A stretch of 64,000 nucleotides of DNA from Treponema sp. (GTDB lineage: Bacteria > Spirochaetota > Spirochaetia > Treponematales > Treponemataceae), in the NCBI GenBank assembly GCA_017940255.1, contig JAGAZB010000012.1, forward strand, positions 21,950 to 85,949, read 5' to 3'. Made by a program: the position numbers and the translations under genes. Each line of letters begins with the position of its first letter. The first letter of the stretch is position 1. The notes below the pieces were generated by a model, which worked only from the letters and a program-made list of their open reading frames with translations, ran no database searches and had not been told where the DNA came from. Shown here in pieces: positions 49,559 through 56,955 of this stretch.

Positions 49559-50914
49559 TTATTTTATTCCCAGGAATGCCTTGTTACATTCGTAAATCTG
49601 ACTGATATCTTCCTTGCTTGTAATTTCCCAAGGCGCATGCATGCTCAAAACTGCAACACCTGCGTCCAGAACATTCATTCCGTAGCGAGCTGCATGGTAA
49701 GCAATTGTTCCTCCGCCACCCTGGTCAACCTTACCCAGTTCAGCCATCTGATAGTTTACATTTGCGTCGTACATAGCGGCTCTAACCTTTGCAACAAACT
49801 CTGGGTTTGCATCGCTGGCACCAGATTTTCCTCGGCTTCCAGTATACTTCTGGAATGCAACACCACCACCAAGTGCAGAAGCGTTATCCTTATCAAAAAG
49901 ACCTGCGTTAAGTGGGTCGTAAGCTGCATTTACATCAGAAGAAAGCATATAGCTGTTTGCAAGACAGCGGCGCAAAGTAAGTTCGCTGTAAGTTGATTCA
50001 GTTCTTGCAACAATTTCTGCTACCATATTTTCAAAAAGATTAGAAGCCATACCTGTTGCACCAACACTGCCGATTTCTTCTTTGTCTACACAAATACAGC
50101 AGTTTGTTCTTTTTCCAGCCCGCATTTCAAGCATAGCGGCAACAGATGTGAAGGCACATGAACGGTCATCCTGACCATATCCCAAAATCATAGAACGGTC
50201 TAAGCCCATATCGCGTGCTTTTCCTGCAGGAACAATTTCAAGTTCAGCAGATTCAAAATCATCTTCTTCAATGCCGTACATTTCCTTAAAAAGGGCAAGT
50301 ACAGTTTTCTTACTCTTTTCTTTTGCTTCTTTCTTTTCTTCAGCAGTCTGCTGAACTCCTTTTTTTGCAGGAGGAACTGAGCCCATCATAACATCCAGGT
50401 CTTCACCTTTAATAAAGTCGCTGGCCTTGTCTTTCATCTGTTCCTGTGCAAGGTGAGGAAGAATATCAGAAATGCAGAAAACTGGCTCGTCATTATTTTC
50501 GCCGATAACTACATTTACTGTACTTCCATCTTTTTTGCAGATTACTCCATGAATTGCCAGAGGAAGACTTGTCCACTGGTATTTTTTAATTCCACCATAA
50601 TAGTGAGTGTTAAGATAGGTAATATTGTCTTTTTCGTAGATTGGATTCTGTTTTGCATCCAGACGAGGAGAATCAATATGGGCTCCCAGAATGTTCATTC
50701 CGTTTTCCAGAAGATCTGTTCCAATTTCAAAAAGGGCAATAGATTTGTCCATTTTAGTGATATAAACTTTATCGCCTGCCTTAAGCTTTTTGAATTTTGA
50801 AATGTCTTTGTATCCGGCCTTTTTTGCCATAGCCAGAACCTGCTGAACACATTCACGTTCAGTCTTTCCGTTGTTCAAGAAGTTCTTGTAATCAACGATG
50901 AGTTGTTCGTTCAT
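49559..50914 (-). CDS. M18-family aspartyl-type aminopeptidase
   Basis: 451 residues from the ATG at 50914, chosen because AGAGGTAC lies 6-13 bases upstream; the frame extends 15 codons further without a site. Dinuclear zinc peptidase motifs: GAHIDSPRLDAK (first metal His/Asp), GQDDRSCAF, DKEEIGSVGATG (catalytic Glu pair), SSDVNAAYDP, and the final His in VLSMHAPWEITSKEDI. These enzymes remove N-terminal, often acidic, residues from peptides in the cytoplasm. A charged insertion (KKGVQQTAEEKKEAKEKSKK) is present before the catalytic half. The LacI gene is 13 bases upstream on the same strand. Confidence 0.93.
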   Translation of the reverse strand: MNEQLIVDYKNFLNNGKTERECVQQVLAMAKKAGYKDISKFKKLKAGDKVYITKMDKSIALFEIGTDLLENGMNILGAHIDSPRLDAKQNPIYEKDNITYLNTHYYGGIKKYQWTSLPLAIHGVICKKDGSTVNVVIGENNDEPVFCISDILPHLAQEQMKDKASDFIKGEDLDVMMGSVPPAKKGVQQTAEEKKEAKEKSKKTVLALFKEMYGIEEDDFESAELEIVPAGKARDMGLDRSMILGYGQDDRSCAFTSVAAMLEMRAGKRTNCCICVDKEEIGSVGATGMASNLFENMVAEIVARTESTYSELTLRRCLANSYMLSSDVNAAYDPLNAGLFDKDNASALGGGVAFQKYTGSRGKSGASDANPEFVAKVRAAMYDANVNYQMAELGKVDQGGGGTIAYHAARYGMNVLDAGVAVLSMHAPWEITSKEDISQIYECNKAFLGIK

Positions 50915-50927
50915 AATAGTACCTCTG

Positions 50928-51965
50928 TTATTTATCAATCCTGACAGATTTTCTGTCAATTAATGTACATGGTATGTAATTTTTTGGCTCAGAAGGAGTC
51001 TTGTTTTCTATCATATCTAAGATTATCTGAGCAGCGGTTTCTCCAATAGAAAAAAGAGGAATCTCCATAGTTGTAAGCGGCGGATTTAAGAAGGCAGAAA
51101 TGTCCCGGTTGTCAAATCCTGCTATCGAAATGTCTTTTCCCGGAGTAATACCTTTTTCGTTCAGGTAGATGTATGCACCTGCAGCCATCATATCATTAAA
51201 ACAAAAAATTGCCGATAGTTCAGGGCTTTCTTTCAGCAGTTTTGCGCAGTTTTCGTAACCGGAATTCTGTTCCCAGTCACCTTCTTTTATAATCTTTTCA
51301 TCAAAAGCTATTCCGTTTGCCTGCAGGGCTTTTTTGTATCCTTCAAGACGCTTTTGAGTATGTATATTTTCCTTTTTTCCGGTGATTACACCAATTTTTT
51401 TACTTCCGTTTTTTATAAGGTGTTCTGTCATCTTAAATGCGGCGTCTGTGTCATCAATCATAATAAAAGGTGTGTCTTCCCTTTCTGTAAAAGCATAGCA
51501 GACAGTAAGGGGCAGGTCTAAAGCTTCTGGAATATCAGAAATGTTATGAGCATGACCGGCTACATAAATTATTCCGTCGGTTTTTATAGCCTGAAATTCC
51601 TGGATGGCGGAATTTAGATCCTGTTTATACTGACGGATTTTTTCTTCACCGTGTTCCCATCTTGTGTAAAAACGCAGGTTTTCCAGAATGGTGCGGTATC
51701 CCTTTTTTTCCAGTTCAGACATAATGCCATCTATAATCTTAGGAGTGCTGAATTCTGTGATGTCGTCTACAATCAGACCTATTGTTTTTGTAGAGGAGGC
51801 TCTGAGTCCCCTGGCCATATAATTTGGTTTGTAACCAGTCTCTTTTATAATCTGCATAACTCTTTCGCGGGTTTCTTTTGAAACGTTAGATTTCCCGTTA
51901 AGGATATTTGAGACGGTCGCTATTGAAACATTGCTTCTTATTGCTAATTCTTTAAGAGTTATCAT
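50928..51965 (-). CDS. LacI-family transcriptional regulator
   Basis: 345 residues. N-terminal LacI HTH with hinge: TLKELAIRSNVSIATVSNILNGKSNVSKETRERVMQIIKETGYKPN. A periplasmic-binding-protein-like sensor domain follows (TIGLIVDDI, DGIIYVAGHAHNI, PFIMIDDTDAAFKMTEHLIKNG, AIFCFNDMMAAGAY, DISIAGFDNRDISAFLNPPLTTMEIP). The effector is probably a sugar or derivative. It lies directly upstream of an aminopeptidase gene, not a sugar operon, so the targets must be elsewhere; the LacI-type site at 34907 before the GH51 gene is one possibility. Confidence 0.94.
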   Translation of the reverse strand: MITLKELAIRSNVSIATVSNILNGKSNVSKETRERVMQIIKETGYKPNYMARGLRASSTKTIGLIVDDITEFSTPKIIDGIMSELEKKGYRTILENLRFYTRWEHGEEKIRQYKQDLNSAIQEFQAIKTDGIIYVAGHAHNISDIPEALDLPLTVCYAFTEREDTPFIMIDDTDAAFKMTEHLIKNGSKKIGVITGKKENIHTQKRLEGYKKALQANGIAFDEKIIKEGDWEQNSGYENCAKLLKESPELSAIFCFNDMMAAGAYIYLNEKGITPGKDISIAGFDNRDISAFLNPPLTTMEIPLFSIGETAAQIILDMIENKTPSEPKNYIPCTLIDRKSVRIDK

Positions 51966-51990
51966 TTGAAGTAAAGTATATCCTTAAAAG

Positions 51991-52019
51991 TAGACAAGTG
52001 TCAAAATGTACTGTAAAAT
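51991..52019 (+). promoter_or_regulatory. Promoter of the secreted cassette, apparently leaderless
   Basis: TAGACA (51991-51996), 17-base spacer, TAAAAT (52014-52019). The first gene starts at 52026, six bases after the -10, without a ribosome binding site. Confidence 0.5.
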
Positions 52020-52025
52020 AAAAAT

Positions 52026-52505
52026 ATGAAAAAACTTATTTCTATTTTAATAGTTTTATTCACGTCAACTCTTGTTTTTGCCCAGTCTGCTGATGCTATT
52101 AGCGAAATATTAAAATCAGAACAGGCTACTATCGGGCAGGTTTCTTATCTTTGTGCAGTTCAGCAGCTTAAAATTCTTGAATCAGATGACTATGAAAAAG
52201 CTGTTGAAGCTATGATTTCTGAAGGTTACCTTCCTGAAAATGTTTCTTCTTCAGATTTAGTAACACTTTCACAGGCTGCATTCCTTTTTTCAAAGAACTG
52301 GGATATTAACGGAGGACTTATGTATATGATTACAAAGGGTTCTAGACGTTATGTGTTTAAGCAGTTTGTTGCAGATGGTGTTATTTCTGTTTATGCAGAT
52401 CCAAGTTCAAAACTTTCTGGCAGCGAACTTCTTGCTTTGTATTCTTCAGCTTTAGGTAGATATGGTGATTTTAACATGAAGTCTGTTTCTATGGAGGCTG
52501 AATAA
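52026..52505 (+). CDS. Small secreted helical protein, cassette copy 1 (component A)
   Basis: 159 residues with a signal peptide (MKKLISILIVLFTSTLVFAQ). The mature part is predicted mainly helical. It shares with 54433-54897 the pattern EIL-S-E-AT-GQ near residues 27-40, then AV near 47, GGLM[YF]-I near 100, and G-x-x-RY-FKQ plus DG[VI]IS in the last third. These shared blocks are the only family signature I can give; I do not recognise a named domain. The barrel gene follows after 1 base. First gene of a three-gene unit repeated directly downstream. Confidence 0.72.
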   Translation: MKKLISILIVLFTSTLVFAQSADAISEILKSEQATIGQVSYLCAVQQLKILESDDYEKAVEAMISEGYLPENVSSSDLVTLSQAAFLFSKNWDINGGLMYMITKGSRRYVFKQFVADGVISVYADPSSKLSGSELLALYSSALGRYGDFNMKSVSMEAE

Positions 52506-52506
52506 T

Positions 52507-53631
52507 ATGAAAAAGTTTTTGGTAACTGCACTTTCTGCATTGATTTTAATTCAGAGCCTTTCTGCCTTGAATTGGGGTGGACTTCTTACAAATACTTCTA
52601 AGGTTTCTACTTCAGAATTTAAATTATTTGATTTTAAACAGTCTAATTCTCTTTCGCTCTGGGCATCTTCTTCTATAAATAAGAATCTTCGTTTTTCTAC
52701 AGAAGGTTTATTCAAATATGATTTAGATGTAATTGGTGAAGAAAAAAACTTTACTGGAATAATTGATTTAACTCTGTTAAAACTTTCTGGAAACTGGAAT
52801 GTAAACAATCTCTCTCTTGCATTGAATGCAGGACGTTTTGCCTACTCAGATTTGTCTTCTGTTGTTTTTGCTCAGACTTCTGACGGTTTAAACTTTTCGC
52901 TGCAGAATCGCAGCATAAAAGTGGGTGCTTATGCAGGTTACACAGGTCTTTTGAACAGCCTGAACGTTTCTATGCTGGATTTTATTCCAGAAGAACCTTC
53001 AAAAATCTATTCACTTTGTCCTGGCTATGTTCCTCTTATTCTTGATTTTTCGTTGTTGAATCTTTCTGGAAATACACTTTCTTTGCAGGCAGAATACTTT
53101 ATTGCTACAGCTGAATATATACACAACAAGTTCTATGCAGAATTTGCTGCAAACGGAATGTTGGGCACTATGGCAAGTTATGCGCTTTCTGCAGTTGTAG
53201 GTTCAGAAAACTTTAGCGAATATATGCTCTTTGGAAGCGGAAATGTTTCTCTCTTCCTTGGTCAAAGCCTGATTGCAAATATTGGTGCTGAATATGCTTC
53301 TGGAAATAATGGATCTCTTGTTCCTTTCAGAACTGTTTCAAGCCGTACTGCATATAACGGAAAAATGTTCTCAGAAACATCTGGTCTTATTCTTCCTCAG
53401 GCATCTGTTCTTTTCGTATTGAATAATATGGTTCTTACTCTTGGAGAAAAAGTTGTGCTTGGAATTCCAGAAAATGAACTTTCTTTGAATGGATTTGATA
53501 CAACTTTGAGTTTTGTATGTAACGTATTAAGCGATTTGCAGGTAGGTTGCTCTGTAATTGGCTATGCTGATATAAATAATGCTGCAAATAGTAACTACTC
53601 ATTTGCTTTGAATGTTTCATTAGCATTCTAA
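52507..53631 (+). CDS. Predicted outer-membrane beta-barrel protein, cassette copy 1 (component B)
   Basis: 374 residues. Signal peptide to about SLSA. The mature protein starts LNWGGLL and is rich in alternating amphipathic strands separated by short turns, ending SFALNVSLAF; the aromatic last residue suits BAM-dependent insertion. Shared with 54899-56032: W-G-G-L at the start, DGL-[NL]F near 120, GYTG-LNSL-[VI]SML near 140, SG-[IV]ILP near 290, and [NI][VI]-SDLQ near 340. GGAGG precedes the ATG. Roughly 14-16 strands would fit the length, but I did not count them reliably. Confidence 0.68.
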   Translation: MKKFLVTALSALILIQSLSALNWGGLLTNTSKVSTSEFKLFDFKQSNSLSLWASSSINKNLRFSTEGLFKYDLDVIGEEKNFTGIIDLTLLKLSGNWNVNNLSLALNAGRFAYSDLSSVVFAQTSDGLNFSLQNRSIKVGAYAGYTGLLNSLNVSMLDFIPEEPSKIYSLCPGYVPLILDFSLLNLSGNTLSLQAEYFIATAEYIHNKFYAEFAANGMLGTMASYALSAVVGSENFSEYMLFGSGNVSLFLGQSLIANIGAEYASGNNGSLVPFRTVSSRTAYNGKMFSETSGLILPQASVLFVLNNMVLTLGEKVVLGIPENELSLNGFDTTLSFVCNVLSDLQVGCSVIGYADINNAANSNYSFALNVSLAF

Positions 53632-53647
53632 CATTTCGGAGGATAAA

Positions 53648-54424
53648 ATGAAAAAAATTTACAAGCTTGTTCTTTTTTCCTTAATTTTTTCGGTATTTTC
53701 ATCTTCACTTTTTGCTGCAGAAGGAATTGTTACCTTTGTAAAAGGAAAGGTTGAAGTTCAACGTGATTCTTCCTGGGTAATTCTAAATGTAGGAGATAAG
53801 GTTAGTCAGTCTGAAGTTATAAGTACAGGGTTCCAGTCTGAAGCAAAAATTAAACTTATGGATTCTGTGCTTTATCTTGGACCTGTTACCAGAGTTACTC
53901 TTGAAACTCTTAAAGCTACTGACTCAACTGATAAAGTAAATGTTTACCTTTCTGCCGGTGTTACCCGTTCAAAAGTAAATCACACAGATAATAAACGTGT
54001 AAATTATACTGTACATACTGCTGTTGCTGTTGCCTCTGTTCGTGGTACAGACTGGATTATAGACTGTTCTGGTAATGTTTCCTGCTCTGAAGGCGGAGTT
54101 GCAGTTGCTCTTGCATCTGATGATTCTTCAAGAAAATCTTCTGAAACTTCTGAAAGCCTTGAAGATTCTGAAGAACTGCCAAAGAATGAAGTAATTGTTG
54201 CTGCTAACCAGACTGTTACTGTAAAAGAAAATGGACCTGTAGAAACTCCTAAGCATACTACAGCTCAGCAAATTGATTCTGTTTATACTGCAGTTTCTTC
54301 TGCTGCTTCAAAGGAATCTGTTTCGTCTAGTTCAGGTTTATCCGCTTTAGCTTCTGCTGATACAGGCTCTTCTTCAAGTGCTCCTGCTTCAGGTTCTGTA
54401 GTGGTTGAGGTTTCTTTTGAATAG
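53648..54424 (+). CDS. Secreted FecR-domain protein, cassette copy 1 (component C)
   Basis: 258 residues. Signal peptide (LVLFSLIFSVFSSSLFA), then a FecR domain at about 25-140: FVKGKVEVQRDSSWVILNVGD, ISTGFQSEAKIKL, LGPVTRVTLETL, GVTRSKVNHT and the diagnostic VASVRGTDWII. The C-terminal 120 residues are Ser/Glu/Ala-rich and end in the strand SVVVEVSFE. In classical systems FecR is an inner-membrane transducer for the sigma factor FecI. Here there is no membrane helix other than the signal and no sigma gene nearby, so this FecR domain is probably a periplasmic structural or ligand-binding module. GGAGG lies before the ATG. Confidence 0.82.
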   Translation: MKKIYKLVLFSLIFSVFSSSLFAAEGIVTFVKGKVEVQRDSSWVILNVGDKVSQSEVISTGFQSEAKIKLMDSVLYLGPVTRVTLETLKATDSTDKVNVYLSAGVTRSKVNHTDNKRVNYTVHTAVAVASVRGTDWIIDCSGNVSCSEGGVAVALASDDSSRKSSETSESLEDSEELPKNEVIVAANQTVTVKENGPVETPKHTTAQQIDSVYTAVSSAASKESVSSSSGLSALASADTGSSSSAPASGSVVVEVSFE

Positions 54425-54432
54425 GATTTAAT

Positions 54433-54897
54433 ATGAAGAAATTTTTCATATCATTAGTAATTCTTTTTTCTATTCATTCTCTTTATGCTCAGTCTGCTAC
54501 TGTTGTTACAGAAATTCTTAATTCAGAAAAAGCAACCTTTGGACAGTTGTGCTATATTGTTGCCGTTCATGAAGGACTTGTAAGAGATTCTGCTTCTTAT
54601 ACTGATGCAATAGATGTTCTTTTTCAGAAAGGACAGATTCCTTCTTATGCTTACGAAGATGCTTATGTGCCTTATGCAAACCTTGCTTATTTGTACGCAA
54701 AAATATTTAAGGTAAAAGGTGGATTAATGTTCCGTATCTTTCACGGGGCTCCCCGCTATGCATTTAAGCAGTTAAAATATGATGGAATTATATCAGAAAA
54801 TGCTCTGCCAGATTCTTTAGTTTCTGGACAGAAACTGCTCGATATTTATACTGCTTGTATGATAAAATATTCTGATTTTAAGTTATCGGCTGAATGA
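54433..54897 (+). CDS. Small secreted helical protein, cassette copy 2 (component A')
   Basis: 154 residues, signal peptide MKKFFISLVILFSIHSLYAQ. Clear paralogue of 52026-52505: the mature proteins start QSAxxxxEIL-SE-AT-GQ in both, and share GGLM, RYAFKQ/RYVFKQ and DGIIS/DGVIS, with only moderate identity elsewhere. This indicates an old duplication. AGGA precedes the ATG. It starts 8 bases after the first FecR gene. Confidence 0.72.
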   Translation: MKKFFISLVILFSIHSLYAQSATVVTEILNSEKATFGQLCYIVAVHEGLVRDSASYTDAIDVLFQKGQIPSYAYEDAYVPYANLAYLYAKIFKVKGGLMFRIFHGAPRYAFKQLKYDGIISENALPDSLVSGQKLLDIYTACMIKYSDFKLSAE

Positions 54898-54898
54898 T

Positions 54899-56032
54899 AT
54901 GAAAAAGATTTTTGTAATACCTGTTTTATTTTTTTTAAGTATTTCACTCTTTGGATTTGAATGGGGCGGGCTCTTTTCTGATGATTCAAAACTTTCTACG
55001 GATTTAACTTCTTTTTCTGTAAGGCAATCTAATAATATTTCAGTATGGACAAAAGCTGCTTTTAATGATGAAGGTTCTGCTTATTTTGTTTCACAGGGGT
55101 CATTCAAATATTACTGGAATATTTCAAATGAAGATAATTCTTTTCTTCCTATTCTGAATCTTGATCTGTTCAAATTTTCTTTTTTAGGGAAGACTAAAAA
55201 TACTGCAACTCTTCTTTCTGTGGGCCGTTTTTCGCTTGCGGATACTACGGGAAAGATTTTTTCTCAGCCTTGTGATGGTCTTCTTTTAAATTTTACTCTC
55301 CCACGTGTAAAGATTGATTTATATGGTGGTTATACCGGCATGCTTAATTCTCTGGAAATTTCAATGCTGGGTAAACATAGTCCATCAGAAGCAGAAACAA
55401 TTTATGCTACCTCTTATGCTTATATACCTGCAAGTCTTTCTTTTTCTTTTCCAAATATAATTCGTAATCAGCAGCTGGTTTTACAGTTTTTATCATTTAT
55501 AGATCCTGCAGAGGACCCTTACAACAGATTTTACGGAAACGTAATGCTCAGCGGTCCTGTTACTAATTCTATTTATTATTCTGTTACAACAGTTTTGGGA
55601 AGCTTGAATTTTCAGAATTTTATGAACTACTCAGAAGCTTTCCTTTTGTTTAATATTGGAAGATCTTTTTCACTTTCTGCCGGGGCTTCTTATGCTTCGG
55701 GTACTCAGGCATTTTTGCAGCCATTTGTAGGCTTTACTTCATATACTGCCTATAATTCTTCTCTTTCTCCAGAGTTGTCTGGAGTTATTCTTCCTACAGT
55801 TACATTCTCTCTTATTCAGGAAGCAATCTGTGTAATTATAGATGCTGCTGGAGTATTTGATTTTCCAGAAACACAAATTACATTTAAAGGTGTAAATGCA
55901 AACTTTTCTTTGATTGGAAATATTTTTAGTGATTTACAGTTAAAAATGAAGGTAGCAGGCTTTTATGATCTAACTGAATCGGGGACAGAAACTAATTTTT
56001 CTGTTACACTTTCAGCAGGTCTTTCATTTTAA
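54899..56032 (+). CDS. Predicted outer-membrane beta-barrel protein, cassette copy 2 (component B')
   Basis: 377 residues with a signal peptide (VIPVLFFLSISLFG). Mature start FEWGGLFSD, amphipathic strands throughout, C-terminus SVTLSAGLSF with terminal Phe. Paralogue of 52507-53631 with shared WGGL, GYTGMLNSLEISML and SGVILPTV blocks. It starts one base after the preceding gene, exactly as in copy 1, which confirms that the unit was duplicated as a block. Confidence 0.68.
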   Translation: MKKIFVIPVLFFLSISLFGFEWGGLFSDDSKLSTDLTSFSVRQSNNISVWTKAAFNDEGSAYFVSQGSFKYYWNISNEDNSFLPILNLDLFKFSFLGKTKNTATLLSVGRFSLADTTGKIFSQPCDGLLLNFTLPRVKIDLYGGYTGMLNSLEISMLGKHSPSEAETIYATSYAYIPASLSFSFPNIIRNQQLVLQFLSFIDPAEDPYNRFYGNVMLSGPVTNSIYYSVTTVLGSLNFQNFMNYSEAFLLFNIGRSFSLSAGASYASGTQAFLQPFVGFTSYTAYNSSLSPELSGVILPTVTFSLIQEAICVIIDAAGVFDFPETQITFKGVNANFSLIGNIFSDLQLKMKVAGFYDLTESGTETNFSVTLSAGLSF

Positions 56033-56049
56033 TTATATGGAGGTGTTGT

Positions 56050-56955
56050 ATGAAACTAATTTGTAAAAAATCAATTCTTTTTTCAGTATTTTTTCTTCTC
56101 TGTATTTTTGCAATGAACGCTGGTCCTGCAGAGGTAACTTACATCAGGGGTAAAGTAGAAGTTTGCCGAAACGATGTCTGGGTTCCTCTTAAAATTGGTG
56201 ATAAAATTTATGAAAAGGAAACAATAAGCACAGGTTTTCAGTCTGAGGCAAAAATCCGTTATAACGATTCAATTATGGCTCTGGGTGCTCTTACAAGAAT
56301 TACTCTGGATACCCTTTCTGAAAAACAGGATAAAGATAACGTAGCTTTGTATCTTAATACCGGAGCTGTTCGTTCAAAGGTTAATCATACAGAAAACAAA
56401 CGAATAAGCTATACCGTAAAGAGTCCTGTTGCAGTTGCATCTGTTCGTGGTACAGAATTCCTTATTACAAGTGGTGGACAGGTTAGTTGTACAGATGGTG
56501 CTGTTGCAGTTTATGCAAATAAAGAGCCAAAGCGTGCCGCTTCTGATAAGTCTAGTAAACCTGAAGAAGAGTCTGATTCTAAGGAAGAATCAAGTTCTAG
56601 TCAGCAGACAGCTACGGCTTCTTCATCATCTTCAAAAAATACATCTGCCGATGCTACAACTCCTGCTTCAGAAATATATGAAGAATCTCCTGTGGGTGCG
56701 GTTGTAGTTGCAAAAGGTCAGCAGGTTTCAATTCAGGCAAATGGACTTCCAGAGCAGCCACATGAAAGTGACAAAAAGCAGAAATCAAAATACGTAAATA
56801 ATGTTGCAACTCCAGCAGAAACAGAAAATGTTGTAATTGGTTCTTCATCAAATGCAACTCCACAGGCTCCTGTAAAAACTGCGGAACCGGCTGTTTCTCC
56901 TGTAGTAGATGCGGCAAAAACAGAACTTAATATAACAGTGACCCTTTCCGAGTGA
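56050..56955 (+). CDS. Secreted FecR-domain protein, cassette copy 2 (component C')
   Basis: 301 residues. Signal peptide (ILFSVFFLLCIFAMNA), FecR domain about 28-140 sharing ISTGFQSEAKI, RSKVNHTENKR and ASVRGTEFLI with copy 1. A longer Ser/Glu/Thr-rich tail follows, containing DSKEESSSSQQ, and it ends ELNITVTLSE, a strand comparable to the end of copy 1. The FecR domain is the most conserved part of the cassette. Its stop overlaps the GTG start of the ECF transporter gene (GTGA), so the duplicated cassette and the transporter are probably translated from one mRNA. GGAGG lies before the ATG. Confidence 0.82.
   Translation: MKLICKKSILFSVFFLLCIFAMNAGPAEVTYIRGKVEVCRNDVWVPLKIGDKIYEKETISTGFQSEAKIRYNDSIMALGALTRITLDTLSEKQDKDNVALYLNTGAVRSKVNHTENKRISYTVKSPVAVASVRGTEFLITSGGQVSCTDGAVAVYANKEPKRAASDKSSKPEEESDSKEESSSSQQTATASSSSSKNTSADATTPASEIYEESPVGAVVVAKGQQVSIQANGLPEQPHESDKKQKSKYVNNVATPAETENVVIGSSSNATPQAPVKTAEPAVSPVVDAAKTELNITVTLSE

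Noticed and set aside
47600..49560. parS site near parA-parB
   Set aside because: I looked for a GTTTCACGTGAAAC-like palindrome around the genes and did not see one; the inverted repeats present have other sequences.
49517..49996. 159-residue plus-strand open frame opposite the aminopeptidase gene
   Set aside because: Starts inside the nested inverted repeat and runs antisense to the M18 peptidase motifs; Cys/Ser-rich nonsense composition.
56900..56952. Riboswitch in front of the ECF transporter
   Set aside because: There is no untranslated leader: the transporter starts inside the stop codon of the FecR gene.
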